From the NCBI GenBank assembly GCA_014804365.1, contig JAAUZX010000014.1, positions 1-64,000 on the forward strand: a DNA stretch of 64,000 nt, written 5' to 3'. Source of the DNA: Lachnospiraceae bacterium. GTDB taxonomy: Bacteria > Bacillota > Clostridia > Lachnospirales > Lachnospiraceae. The translations under genes were made by a program, and so were the position numbers. Under the pieces are notes generated by a model. It was given only the letters and a program-made list of their open reading frames with translations, had not been told where the DNA came from and searched no databases. Of the stretch, positions 25,801-33,573 are shown in pieces; position 1 is the stretch's first letter; each line of letters starts with the position of its first letter.

Positions 25801-27486
25801 CGGAATGACGGCTTTGATTGGTGTGATATCCGCAAATGGAAAATCTTCATCTTTGCTCGCAGCATTATTCCATGTTTTAAAATCATTCATATCAATTTCA
25901 ACATGAAATACTTTATAACCATCTACATCCGAATTTTCGGCCCATTCCGTTGTTGAGTAATCAGAACCCTGTTTTCCCGTAACCCAAGTCCAACCTGTTC
26001 CGCTCTTCAATGCGCCCATAGCCGTCATTTTTCCAAAATCTTCCCCAACACTATTCTCAGGGAAGTACAGGTCATAGCTCATGACAACCTTCTCACTGAT
26101 TGTTTTCGCAAATTCATCTTCAAGGTTAATCGCCATTTTGAAAATATCCGCCCATTCACTGGTTCCGGATAAATCAGCAGTTATCTTGATTGCCTTATTG
26201 CCTTCTGCAAGTTGTGCCAGTTCTACAAGTGTTTTGCCGTCTTCACCTTTAGACACTTCACCGAATTGACTTCCTGCCACATCCACAACGTCTTCAAGGT
26301 TTTTCACGTCGTTGAAATCATTCGTATAGAAAACATCTTCAACATCTGGTTCTTCCGGCTCCTCATTCCCGGAATCAGAGGAAGTATCCTTTAAAACTAC
26401 GTTGTCAATATACAGCTTACCATTATAGGTACTTGTGTCTCCTACAACCTTTAATGAAACCGCTCTTAATGACGTAAGCTCTTTAATTTCCCAAGACTCA
26501 CTCGCATTACCTGTGTTACCTGTTATATCAACTGAAATATGAATCTTGCTATACCCTTCAATATCACAGAGTACCAGATCTTGCGCTGTAATAGCAAAAT
26601 CCTCATCTGCTACAAGCCACTCCCAGTCATCCCCATTATTAAGTACAGTCTGTACTTTCATGGTTCCAAAATCACTTATACTGCCCTCTTCTACAGCCTC
26701 AACGTCTTCATCTCCGTCAACTGTACTGTTCGGGAAATAGATGTCGTAACTCATTGTCATCTTTTCTTTGACCGGCGTTTCATATGCCTGTCCCAAAGCA
26801 TAAGATGTCGTGAAAGCTTCTTCCCAGCTATCCTTTCCTTCCAAAGCCACATTATATTCCATGGCATTATTACCGTCGGCTAATTCTACCACAGTACCCG
26901 TTTTTTTGCCATCATCCGATTGGTCACCTACTGATGCAGAATCAAAATCATTCTCATAAATAATCTTGCCTTCTACATCTTCCTCCGCATCAGACGAAGC
27001 AGCCGCGTACACTTTACGAGCCTTCTTTACTACCGAAGGCTTGTCTTCTTTCTTATCCTTCTCATCATCAGCCTTGACATCAGAGTCATCTTCCTGATCC
27101 GTGCTATCGTCCTCCGTCTTTGAGTCCTCATCAGGAGCATTTACGTCTTCTCCCTCTGTCTCGTCAAGGTCATTTGTACCTTCCTCCGCTTCATTTCCGG
27201 CATTTTCGTCTGCCGGGCTTCCGCCAGCCGAATTGTCCTGTGAGGAATCATCATCTTTGGAATTCACATCCTCAAAATCTTCGTCTTGGTTTTTTCCGCC
27301 TTCCGTCTCGTCCGGTTCCGCCACTTCCGCAGAATCTTGTTCAGTTGTATTCTCCTGAACATTCATTCCCACTTCCTGTGCCATAGCCGTGACAGAAAGC
27401 TGAGGAACCGAAGTTGCCATAATAGATGCCGCCATTGCAATGGACAGGCTTCTATTAAAGATTCTTCTCATCTTTCCTATCACCAT
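19837..27486 (-). CDS. Secreted multimodular GH26 beta-mannanase
   Basis: A 2,549-residue extracellular enzyme that cleaves beta-1,4-mannan. Modules in order: signal peptide (cleavage near residue 37); acidic Asp/Glu/Ser-rich linker (about 45-165); four tandem related carbohydrate-binding-like repeats of about 180-210 residues (about 173-1000), each opening with an Asn-Asp/Asn-Phe motif such as IYENDFDS; a CBM27-like module (about 1005-1160); the GH26 catalytic domain (about 1210-1560) with acid/base Glu1413 in RPLHENTGSWFWW and nucleophile Glu1523 in AITETG, 110 residues apart as in known GH26 enzymes; a CBM23-like module (about 1670-1910); and seven Ig-like repeats (about 1930-2530) with YTGK and GKGNY motifs. 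No LPXTG or SLH anchor is visible, so surface retention must be by other means. Divergent from GH36. GH26 is certain; CBM family numbers are tentative. Confidence 0.93.
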   Translation of the reverse strand: MVIGKMRRIFNRSLSIAMAASIMATSVPQLSVTAMAQEVGMNVQENTTEQDSAEVAEPDETEGGKNQDEDFEDVNSKDDDSSQDNSAGGSPADENAGNEAEEGTNDLDETEGEDVNAPDEDSKTEDDSTDQEDDSDVKADDEKDKKEDKPSVVKKARKVYAAASSDAEEDVEGKIIYENDFDSASVGDQSDDGKKTGTVVELADGNNAMEYNVALEGKDSWEEAFTTSYALGQAYETPVKEKMTMSYDIYFPNSTVDGDEDVEAVEEGSISDFGTMKVQTVLNNGDDWEWLVADEDFAITAQDLVLCDIEGYSKIHISVDITGNTGNASESWEIKELTSLRAVSLKVVGDTSTYNGKLYIDNVVLKDTSSDSGNEEPEEPDVEDVFYTNDFNDVKNLEDVVDVAGSQFGEVSKGEDGKTLVELAQLAEGNKAIKITADLSGTSEWADIFKMAINLEDEFAKTISEKVVMSYDLYFPENSVGEDFGKMTAMGALKSGTGWTWVTGKQGSDYSTTEWAENSDVDGYKVFHVEIDMNDFKTWNNAASKDEDFPFADITPIKAVIPCLAGNTSTYKGDIYLDNLKVKAVGVTDGDDNPDDPGKEDPIEGELIYKNNFDSLESLEGVLTENAEGATPEIATLANGNKAVKYSVKLSGKEWEDIFKAEFKVSPSYDKTISDKVVMSYDIYFPKDSAGENFDSMKAQAALKCGEGWKWVSQKSWPAFKTTDLKEDANVPGYQKIHVQIDMSDFAYNGEDYPFENITPIQAVIPCFAGSGSTYEGDLYLDNLEVIAVSKSEEEDPPAASKELIYENNFNSLSDITGVLSENVSGANPTLAELATDNKAVKYSVKLSGSGWDDIFKAQFNLTTSYTKKIAEKVVMSYDVYFPADKVGTGFDSMKAQAALSCGNWTWATAKSIPEFTTTKLVEDDSVPGYKKVHVEIDMTDFETYDNDLKANKPYPFENITPIQAVIPCFVGSGSTYEGDLYLDNLEVWAVNESGSDIPEPTEDLFLNLDTSNWEVSANSYQYTGESKIKNETVGDKMFLVASMDYSADTSHDWSEAKFEYTHPETVDTLQGYNAFKADVYYKPADKKTGSFGIQLYASIPDIKCDAALPAGEPANISGLEGYYKAEFVLNNRFPAGAFTNLTFGFVGKNTDFVGDVYLDNMRFTKVTVEDAEDVYVDSTILPVKGPGIQVADDGRSIRTASGKQFAIAEEVEMVDAGATMATQKLYAYLKAVGESDSVIFGHQNDTHHKAGSKGDGFTNSDTKDLTGSIAGVVGIDTLSLTGNEASTWDTSEAERIAKVAEITREAAAEGAIITLSAHMPNFELIDQRVKKYEASGKTGNTNETLGYWEVNGEKQYNFSGYTPGTTSGNIVPRIMPGQDLNYLYTDYLDLIADYAKAVEEYDITILFRPLHENTGSWFWWGAAFCDEQAYINLYRYTVDYLKETRDVHNIIYVYGPGSEAANVSEYSARYPGDAYVDMIGYDLYHQNPSQENEAGYLQSIKKQNTILRDFATAHNKLYAITETGVADKDAAGKDIALQRTGNTVMDWYMQLLDEISNDGVSYFLVWANFGENGSFYLPYAVEKKEDGYLHGHEMMDEFIRFYNDGRSVFATDMNSGFKNVSGVTNTTKENDVSGYFIAPQSGDRILPDENNPKTRIAAKVSGVDSKAEDLSVQFVVSTEFDEVILKAAYNEEEAVWEAELKDSALVSMGEAMGTITLLVNNEKISEISARFNMVEAEQDDMVPEDFEGYNGNSQQLGLTWATNKASGSEITLSLTNDSEKVFGGDYGLQMDITLAASDAWAGATKSFVADWSDGNALEFYTIPETNGQKIVVQVTAGNQVFEVYLQEFDSYTDNAANGFPVKVTIPFSAFVGRDSKDAKLDPSKIESIGLWCNAIAKEGVEFPLSTTLYYDEFKVVTTDKTAVDFAPTAYKGIWFKEIPAQTYTGKAIKPDVQVYDDAKLLTPKKDYTVSYKNNTKAGDADVIIKGKGNYSETITGHFKILEKEIGELTITAPEYIIYNGREQNIAVTVKDGKKKLGTKNDYTQVITFDDGSGQTAEVQKAKEEGTYKIKITMKGNYTGETELTCKVVKDKDLLSKATVTIPKSLDYDDGKEVKFEESQIVVKLKGKVIPQTEEDEDGTVNNYVVSYDNNKQVGTASVVITAGPDSKYVGSVRKTFTIKGKVFSTNTIEITGFETKLPYTGKAVYQNPVLKDKTTESEEPLEKNVDYRIAYVKQHVNAGTVTMTITGLGKYSGTIKKNFTIEKVALNGNMLQRKEITVKQNRAGATPDVELVYEGRTLIKDRDYKLTYTGNKNTTSETKKAWINIAGKGNFKGSLKKAVELKIEPKSWDSGEITVEVPDMKYSSSKARYTPNPVVYDNGKKLTKNKDYTVAYASNTKEDIGDITADEWQSHTAKVIITLSGSDYVVGEAGEAKEFEFRITGKMISEAKVKIKPEKKQFFSQYGTELEKDDLIVTYKNNPVGDDEYDIVSYSKNDKKGKATLVLAGKGQYGGTKKVTFTINARGMETNLAEEFKNVVAEITALMMEALD

Positions 27487-28038
27487 ATTCTACTCTCTCC
27501 CTTCTTAAAAATAAAATGACACTACACAAAATGTATAACTTTAAAATAACATAATATTCGCTTAATTTATATTGATTTTTTAGCTAAATAAAAAAGTTAT
27601 TTTTGTTTATATCTCACAAATATATTTTGCATTTTATTAATCAAACAAATATACTGTATTTGTTTTAATAAGTTTTCCGATGCCCATAGATATATAAAAA
27701 TCGTGTATATATTGCAATTTTCATATATTTTCACATATGACGCTCCTTCTACATCCGAACCTGTTTAAAATTGCTATATATTTTATATTGTTTATTAATA
27801 TAAGCTAAACACGTATATTGATTTACTTAAAGCAATTGTTTGTTATAGCATACCCATCGAAGCGGCGCTATCTTCCGTCTGCCGTGTGTCACTGTTGCTT
27901 ATGTCCGCAGTATATTTATCCTATTTTTTCTATGCTGTTTTGCTAATTTATCTTGTCTTTTGCTTTAATTAATTATATTATTAGATTAAAATTAATTGGA
28001 CGAGGATTGATACGAATTATACTACAAGGAGTTTCACT
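27487..28038. other. AT-rich 552-bp divergent regulatory region between GH26 and GH36
   Basis: Very A+T-rich compared with the flanking genes, with no ORF. It must hold the promoters for both mannan genes. I see no convincing -35/-10 pair: the best match toward GH36 (27996-28023) would place the start of transcription past the ribosome-binding site and was discarded. No copy of the promoter pattern found at 41706 and 47747 is seen here, so these two genes may be controlled differently from the rest of the locus. Confidence 0.6.
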
Positions 28039-30249
28039 ATGAATATTACCTATCAAGAACGGAACAGAATCTTTAAACTGGATACAGCGCATACAAGCTA
28101 CTGCATCGGTATCGTGGACAAAGAAAATTTTGTCGGACATATTTATTATGGAAGAAAGCTGACGGAAGATAATCTGGCATATCTGATGCGCACGGAGGAA
28201 CCTCCTTATGTTCCATCCGAGAACAACAGGGATAGAACTTCCTTTTTAGATACATTTCCTATGGAATACACAGGCAGCGACCTGGGGGATTATCGCGAGG
28301 GAACACTTGAGGTCAGAACCACGAGTGGTCACACAGGTGTGTCTCTGTCCTACTTATCCCACAGAATCTACGATGGCAAGGAGAAGCTTTGCGGACTTCC
28401 CGCAACCTTTGGTCAGGATCCGGAATGTAAAACGCTTGAGCTGACATGTGAGGATAAGATTTTGCACTTGCAGGTGATTCTTTCCTACAGCATCTTTGCA
28501 GACAGTGATGCCATTGCCCGAAGTGTAAAGATAATAAATAACGCAAAAGAGCCGATCTATCTGACCAAAGTGCTGACGGCATGTATTGACATGGACAATG
28601 ACGATTACGAGATGATCACACTGCATGGCTCCTGGGCGAGGGAACGCGCGATTCAGACAAGACCCGTCACGTTGGGAAAGCAGAGTGTTTCTTCAGTGAG
28701 GGGAGAGTCCAGCCATCAGGAGCACCCTTTCATGGCATGGAAAAAGAGTACGACTACGGAAGAAAGCGGAGACATATACGCAATGAATTTCGTGTATTCG
28801 GGTAATTTTCTGGCACAGATCGAAATGAATCAATTTAGCAGCATACGCGCCATGATGGGAATTCACCCGCATGATTTCTGTTGGAAGCTGGGTGCGGGAG
28901 AGAGTTTTCAGGCGCCGGAAGTGATCTGTGTCTATTCCTCGGAAGGGATTGGCGGCATGACAAGATGCTTCCACGACCTGTACCGCAATCACCTGATACG
29001 AGGTGAGTACAAAGACAAGAAGCGTCCCATTTTGATCAATAACTGGGAGGCGACCTATTTTGATTTCAACACGGAGAAATTATTAAATATTGCCGGACAG
29101 GCTTCCAAGCTGGGCATTGAGATGCTTGTTATGGATGACGGATGGTTCGGTCACAGAAATGACGACAATACGAGTCTGGGCGACTGGCAAGTCAATGAGG
29201 AGAAAATTGGCGGCGGTCTAAAATATCTGGTGGACGAAGTGAACAAACTCGGCATGAAGTTCGGTATCTGGTTTGAGCCCGAGATGATCTCGCCGGACTC
29301 CGATCTTTACCAAAAACACCCCGACTGGGCGATTGCCATTCCGGGCAGGATGGGCAGTCTTGCCCGAAACCAGTATGTGCTCGACCTGACCAGACAAGAA
29401 GTGCGGGATTATGTGTATGAGATGTTTGCTGCGATTCTTCGCAGCGCCAATATCGAATATGTTAAGTGGGATATGAACAGACAGTTGAGCGACCCCGGAA
29501 GTTACGGACTTCCTGCCGACAGGCAGGGAGAACTTTTCCACAGACAGGTACTGGCTGTCTATGAGCTGCAGGACAGAATGACAAGAGAGTTTCCTCATTT
29601 GCTGTTGGAGAACTGCTCCGGCGGCGGTGCCAGATTCGATGCGGGCATGTTGTACTACAGTCCGCAGATTTGGTGCTCCGATGACACCGATGCGATAGAA
29701 AGACTTTCGATTCAGGCGGGCACGGCGATGATCTATCCACTATCCACTATGGGAGCTCATGTGTCCGATTGCCCGAACCATACAGTGGGCAGAGTAACGC
29801 CTTTTGAGACGAGAGGTTATGTAGCGCTGGCCGGAACGTTTGGCTATGAATTGGATGTCACGAAGATATCCGAGGAGGATCGAAACCTGATCCCGAAGCA
29901 GGTCGCCATGTATCATCAGTACAATGACTTAATCAGAAGCGGCGACTATTATCGTATCGCACACTACGCGGATAATCATTATTATGACTGTTATGAGGTG
30001 GTGGCGAAAGATAAGAGCGAAGCGCTTGTTACCTATATCCAGATACTTAACAGACCGAATTACCACAGCAGGCGCATTCACATTCCGGGACTTGATCCCA
30101 AGAGAACATATGAGATAGTCAACGCGGAAGACTGGCCGGAGATGAAACAGACCGAATACAAGGGTGATACGCTGCATTATGCCGGCATCAACATTCCGCC
30201 GCTGTGGGGTGATTTCAAGGGCAGATTGATGCACTTGAAAGCCATATAA
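28039..30249 (+). CDS. GH36 alpha-galactosidase
   Basis: A 736-residue intracellular enzyme (no signal peptide), the usual length for tetrameric bacterial GH36. The N-terminal beta-sandwich has HIYYGRKL. The barrel has VMDDGWFGHRNDD, GIWFEPEMIS, nucleophile Asp478 in VKWDMNRQ and the acid/base region WCSDDTDA (Asp548 or 549). It removes alpha-1,6-galactose from galactomanno-oligosaccharides or raffinose-type sugars. The ribosome-binding site AAGGAG is 8 bp before the ATG. Divergent from the GH26 mannanase, which supports galactomannan as substrate. Confidence 0.95.
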   Translation: MNITYQERNRIFKLDTAHTSYCIGIVDKENFVGHIYYGRKLTEDNLAYLMRTEEPPYVPSENNRDRTSFLDTFPMEYTGSDLGDYREGTLEVRTTSGHTGVSLSYLSHRIYDGKEKLCGLPATFGQDPECKTLELTCEDKILHLQVILSYSIFADSDAIARSVKIINNAKEPIYLTKVLTACIDMDNDDYEMITLHGSWARERAIQTRPVTLGKQSVSSVRGESSHQEHPFMAWKKSTTTEESGDIYAMNFVYSGNFLAQIEMNQFSSIRAMMGIHPHDFCWKLGAGESFQAPEVICVYSSEGIGGMTRCFHDLYRNHLIRGEYKDKKRPILINNWEATYFDFNTEKLLNIAGQASKLGIEMLVMDDGWFGHRNDDNTSLGDWQVNEEKIGGGLKYLVDEVNKLGMKFGIWFEPEMISPDSDLYQKHPDWAIAIPGRMGSLARNQYVLDLTRQEVRDYVYEMFAAILRSANIEYVKWDMNRQLSDPGSYGLPADRQGELFHRQVLAVYELQDRMTREFPHLLLENCSGGGARFDAGMLYYSPQIWCSDDTDAIERLSIQAGTAMIYPLSTMGAHVSDCPNHTVGRVTPFETRGYVALAGTFGYELDVTKISEEDRNLIPKQVAMYHQYNDLIRSGDYYRIAHYADNHYYDCYEVVAKDKSEALVTYIQILNRPNYHSRRIHIPGLDPKRTYEIVNAEDWPEMKQTEYKGDTLHYAGINIPPLWGDFKGRLMHLKAI

Positions 30250-30269
30250 GTGTCAAACAGAAAACATAA

Positions 30270-30294
30270 GGCAGCCTCCGTTGCGATGGCTGCC
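30270..30294. terminator. Hairpin between convergent GH36 and pspC
   Basis: GGCAGCC and GGCTGCC form a 7-bp perfect stem 21 bp after the GH36 stop. The following U tract is poor, so termination strength is uncertain. Confidence 0.45.
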
Positions 30295-30339
30295 CTATAG
30301 ATTGACTGTTTAGACATGTATTGAAATGTTTTTTTCTGT

Positions 30340-30549
30340 TCAACCTACGATCCCGTCATCTTCCGGCATAATCACCGCCGCCACCAGATAGATCACCAGA
30401 CCCGTTCCGCAGCTTACCAGAGAACACAGCAGCCACACGAGACGAATCAATGTAGGGTCCACATTCAGATACTCCCCGATTCCTCCGCACACACCGCATA
30501 TTGTCCTGTTTGTCCGTGAACGCATTAATCTCCTATAGTCATTACTCAT
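30340..30549 (-). CDS. PspC domain protein
   Basis: A 69-residue protein with the complete PspC domain: MRSRTNRTICGVCGGIGEYL, then NVDPTLIRLVW and one membrane helix. PspC proteins act in envelope-stress responses at the membrane. It is encoded downstream of the PadR, DUF1700 and DUF4097 genes but 52 bp away, with its own operator-like palindrome upstream, so it may be transcribed separately as well. Confidence 0.92.
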   Translation of the reverse strand: MSNDYRRLMRSRTNRTICGVCGGIGEYLNVDPTLIRLVWLLCSLVSCGTGLVIYLVAAVIMPEDDGIVG

Positions 30550-30564
30550 AACTTTTTCCTCCTA

Positions 30565-30584
30565 TTGACTAGTTTAGTCATTCC
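30565..30584 (-). promoter_or_regulatory. Palindromic operator candidate, copy 2
   Basis: Minus-strand GGAATGACTAAACTAGTCAA, with arms TGACTA and TAGTCA around three bases. It matches the site at 18987-19006 in 17 of 20 positions, including the flanking GGAA and A, and lies 15 bp upstream of the pspC start. Confidence 0.5.
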
Positions 30585-30601
30585 TTATTTTCCTACCGTT
30601 T

Positions 30602-31657
30602 TCATTCCGCAAAATCCACATGCACATTTCCCATAGAGCACTCGATCTTATAAGTACTGCTGCTCCCGTTGGAAATATTCACTTCATCCGCCAATCCCGT
30701 ATAGCTGCGGCTTCCCACACGCACATTTCCCATAGAGCATTCGATTTCATAATTGTGATCTTCCTCCGCATCGTCCAGGCTCAATTGCACATCGCCCATG
30801 CCGCAATCGATGTCCATATTCCCGCTGAACAGCCCGGTCAGTTCCGCCTTGCCCATGCCAAGCTCAAGGTCTGTCTCCCGCGCCACCTGTGCACCGTCAA
30901 TATGCAGTTCTCCCGCACCCACATCCAGATCCAGCTCGCCTGCACTTAGTGCATCCAATGTAATCCGTCCCGCGCCGACCGACATTCCTATGCTGTCCGC
31001 TGCCGTAAGGCCGTCGATGCTGCATGCACCTGCACCCACCTCAATATCTATTTCACGCGCCTCCAGACCGACCGAATCCATGCTGCCGGCTCCTATTTCG
31101 ATGTCCATGTATTCCGGATTAGTCCCCTTCGGCAGATAAAGATATACCTTAGCCTCCGTCTTAACCGTAATGCCATTCCCCGACCAGTTCCACACACCAC
31201 GCCCCGTTCTGTGTAACATCCTCAGGGTATCTCCGTCCTCCACGATGTAGCGGAAATTTTTCGTATTCCCGGTCATACGGATCCCGACATGATCTCCCGT
31301 CGTTTCCATAATGTGAAGTTCACACGCGCCCAGCTCCATGTAAAGCGAGCGAAGAGTATCTGCCGTCAATTCCAGTTCTACTTCCCCGTCCTTTTCACTG
31401 ATACGGTTCCACTTCTCATATTTCGACCAGTTAAAGTCATCGTCCCAATCATCGTCCCAGCCGAACCCAAACCGCAGGCCGCCGCCTGTACGGGTATAAT
31501 GAAAAGGAATCCCCGTTATGCCCATAACATCCACGTCTCTCAACACCCTGAAGCCGCCAAACATCGCCGCTATGCCGCAGATCAGACAGCCGATGATAAA
31601 AAAGACCAGTGCCGTCATCAGACACCCTTTTGTAAACTTACTCATTCCTGTTTTCAT
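30602..31657 (-). CDS. DUF4097-family membrane-anchored beta-helix protein
   Basis: A 351-residue protein. One N-terminal membrane helix (about 13-33) is followed by repeated short beta units rich in Gly and Asp: IEIGAGSMDSV, IEVGAGACSIDG, LDVGAGELHIDG and LELGMGKAELTG. This is the right-handed beta-helix pattern of DUF4097/adhesin-like proteins. The start ATG overlaps the stop of the DUF1700 gene (ATGA). PadR, DUF1700 and DUF4097 genes together form a common envelope-stress unit in Firmicutes; its biochemical function is not established. Confidence 0.88.
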   Translation of the reverse strand: MKTGMSKFTKGCLMTALVFFIIGCLICGIAAMFGGFRVLRDVDVMGITGIPFHYTRTGGGLRFGFGWDDDWDDDFNWSKYEKWNRISEKDGEVELELTADTLRSLYMELGACELHIMETTGDHVGIRMTGNTKNFRYIVEDGDTLRMLHRTGRGVWNWSGNGITVKTEAKVYLYLPKGTNPEYMDIEIGAGSMDSVGLEAREIDIEVGAGACSIDGLTAADSIGMSVGAGRITLDALSAGELDLDVGAGELHIDGAQVARETDLELGMGKAELTGLFSGNMDIDCGMGDVQLSLDDAEEDHNYEIECSMGNVRVGSRSYTGLADEVNISNGSSSTYKIECSMGNVHVDFAE

Positions 31658-32553
31658 GCCCGTGCACCTCCTCTGTTAAAAAGTCTCCGGCATAGAGAGA
31701 CGATCCCTCTGATAAACGCCGGTATTGCCGTTCCGGCCATCAGCACCATCAACCACACAAACACAAGTCCGATGGCAAACAAAATAAACGCCGTTCCTAC
31801 TAAACTTATTCCGCCCAAAGGTACGGAGAACAACAGTACGATGCCCGTAATCAGGAGCGCAATTGCAACTACGATTAATCCGATACCCGCAACTAAAAAC
31901 GCAATGAACACTGCGAACAGTGTTGCCAGAAGTCCGACCGCCACTCCGAAGAGTCCTCCCAGCAGTCCGATCCAAATCGGAGAAGTGAGCACTGCCAGAA
32001 TCACGATCAGCGCGATCGTCCCGCCCGGCATATCCTGCTTCGGCTGCGTATGCTGACCACCCGAAGGATTTCCGGTGGAATTACCGGCATTCGTCTGCTC
32101 ATACGGGTTACTGTGTTTCCTCGTATCCTCTCTGCCTCCGTAGAAGCTGTCCGCACCGCTTCGTTGATAATAACCGCCCTGATAATAAGCATTATCCGCC
32201 TGTGCGGTATTACCGCCTGCCTGCTTGAATGTCTCCGCTCCGTTTCCTGCTGTATCAGCTCTTCCGTTTTGTCCTACATCCTCTGTCCGAATCAACTCAT
32301 CCCGCGGTGCCTGCGTATATCCGCTGAAACCGGACTCCGTGAACTCACCGGTGTTCCCGCCGTCACTCAATCCCGCTTTGATCGTTCTCGCCAGCTCCTC
32401 CGGCGTACCCAACGACGCGATGACACCGCTCTCATTCTCTGCTCCGGCATCGTCGAAGTAATCATTATAATATTGGATGGCTTCATCCCGCTCCGTCGGT
32501 AATACATCGCCAAGAAGCTCTGTCAGACGCCTCATAAACTCTGCTCTATTCAT
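31654..32553 (-). CDS. DUF1700 (HAAS-type) membrane protein
   Basis: A 299-residue protein. The N-terminal cytosolic helical domain is MNRAEFMRRLTELLGDVLPT then EAIQYYNDYFDDAG, the HAAS/DUF1700 signature. A Gln/Asn/Gly-rich linker (about 85-170) follows, then four membrane helices (about 178-285). HAAS-domain proteins are usually partnered with PadR regulators and are thought to be their membrane-linked effectors. Overlaps PadR by 8 bp and DUF4097 by 4 bp. Confidence 0.9.
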   Translation of the reverse strand: MNRAEFMRRLTELLGDVLPTERDEAIQYYNDYFDDAGAENESGVIASLGTPEELARTIKAGLSDGGNTGEFTESGFSGYTQAPRDELIRTEDVGQNGRADTAGNGAETFKQAGGNTAQADNAYYQGGYYQRSGADSFYGGREDTRKHSNPYEQTNAGNSTGNPSGGQHTQPKQDMPGGTIALIVILAVLTSPIWIGLLGGLFGVAVGLLATLFAVFIAFLVAGIGLIVVAIALLITGIVLLFSVPLGGISLVGTAFILFAIGLVFVWLMVLMAGTAIPAFIRGIVSLCRRLFNRGGARA

Positions 32554-32872
32554 GCTTCAATCCTCCCTCAAAGATACTGTTTAACTTGGCGGAATACCGA
32601 TACCACTCACTGATATACAGATTAAGCTGTGCCCTTCCCTTCTCTGTCACCTTATAGTATCGTCTGTTCCTGCCCGCACATTCCATATCGTAGACTTCCA
32701 GACATTCATCCTTCTGCAGTCTCCTGAGCACGGGATATAACGTGGATTCCGAAATCTCAATGACCTGCCGCACTTCCTGCGTGATCTTATAGCCGTATGT
32801 CCCTTCCGGTTCACTGGACACTACCGCCAGCACGATCGCATCAAGCAGCGCCGCACCTGTGTTAAAAACCAT
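32546..32872 (-). CDS. PadR-family transcriptional regulator
   Basis: About 108 residues from the ATG at 32872, selected for AAAGGAG 8 bp upstream; an in-frame ATG at 32908 lacks one. A winged helix-turn-helix with GYKITQEV, ISESTLYPVLRRLQKDECL and RRYYKVTEKGRAQL, as in all PadR proteins, plus a C-terminal dimerisation helix. First gene of the envelope operon. It probably represses itself through the AT-rich palindromic repeats upstream. Confidence 0.94.
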   Translation of the reverse strand: MVFNTGAALLDAIVLAVVSSEPEGTYGYKITQEVRQVIEISESTLYPVLRRLQKDECLEVYDMECAGRNRRYYKVTEKGRAQLNLYISEWYRYSAKLNSIFEGGLKHE

Positions 32873-32934
32873 GCGATAAACTCCTTTCCTGCTTTTTACA
32901 TACCTCATAACGAATCATCCTCGCATTATGCATC

Positions 32935-33053
32935 AATAATATTATATGAAGTTACATATGTTGAACATTATAATATTATTGATCTCTATAATATTATATG
33001 CTGTATAATATTGTTTCTGTAGATACTATACGGCATATAATATTGTTTGTCAA
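32935..33053 (-). promoter_or_regulatory. Promoter with repeated ATAATATT operator elements before padR
   Basis: Minus strand TTGACA (33048-33053), 17 bp, TATAGT (33025-33030) is a near-consensus promoter. At least five copies of a TATAATATT-type element with the palindromic core AATATT lie at about 32936, 32970, 32989, 33004 and 33036, one of them inside the spacer. This pattern fits autorepression by the adjacent PadR protein. Confidence 0.6.
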
Positions 33054-33106
33054 CATATATTTTTAAGAAATTAAAGTTCGCAAAAACACCTGCAAAAAAT
33101 TGCGCT

Positions 33107-33336
33107 GGCAGATCGCACAAAATGTTCACGCAGTTGTCTTGCGTAGGAATATGAGATTTTCTTAATATTCCGTTCAATACCCAGTAATTTCGGGACAAGG
33201 ATGTTCCGAAAAGCCCGACCTGAGCCCGGATGGCGAATGTCGGGCGGTTACGTCCGCAGCCTCAGTTCAGCCGGAATATTTTAGAAAATCCATATGACGA
33301 AGCCGATAACTGCGGGAACATTTTGTGTGATCTGCC
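33107..33336. repeat. 230-bp fold-back element or structured RNA candidate
   Basis: A left arm at 33107-33172 and a right arm at 33272-33336 are imperfectly complementary over about 65 bases, with perfect blocks such as CACAAAATGTTC and ATATTCCG. The 99 bases between them contain three further hairpins: TTTCGGGACA with TGTTCCGAAA, GCCCGAC with GTCGGGC, and GCGG with CCGC. There is no ORF. It could be a MITE-like dispersed repeat or a non-coding RNA; I cannot tell the strand. Positions 33337-33492 hold nothing I recognise. Confidence 0.55.
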
Positions 33337-33497
33337 CTCCGTACTTGATGCGCCCTAATCTTTATAGCTTTAAAATCTCTTCTCACACTATATAACGCCA
33401 TACACACCTCAATATCTTCACAAGTCGCCATACAGAATCCAAACTGTTCGCGGCGGTCGGTTCCCTGTTGCTCTGCTCATTACCTGATTTCTGGCAC

Positions 33498-33526
33498 AAA
33501 AAAAACGGTTTGCCCACGCAAACCGC
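33498..33526 (-). terminator. Intrinsic terminator after hydF
   Basis: Minus strand CGGTTTGC, loop GTGG, GCAAACCG, then eight T residues. A textbook terminator about 50 bp after the hydF stop. Confidence 0.9.
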
Positions 33527-33573
33527 ATCGTTGTTTCTTTATTATATTGATCGGATTAGTCACCATCGTTCTG

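Noticed and set aside
27996-28023. TTGGAC-N16-TATACT as a promoter for GH36
   Set aside because: Transcription would start at or after the ribosome-binding site, leaving no usable leader.
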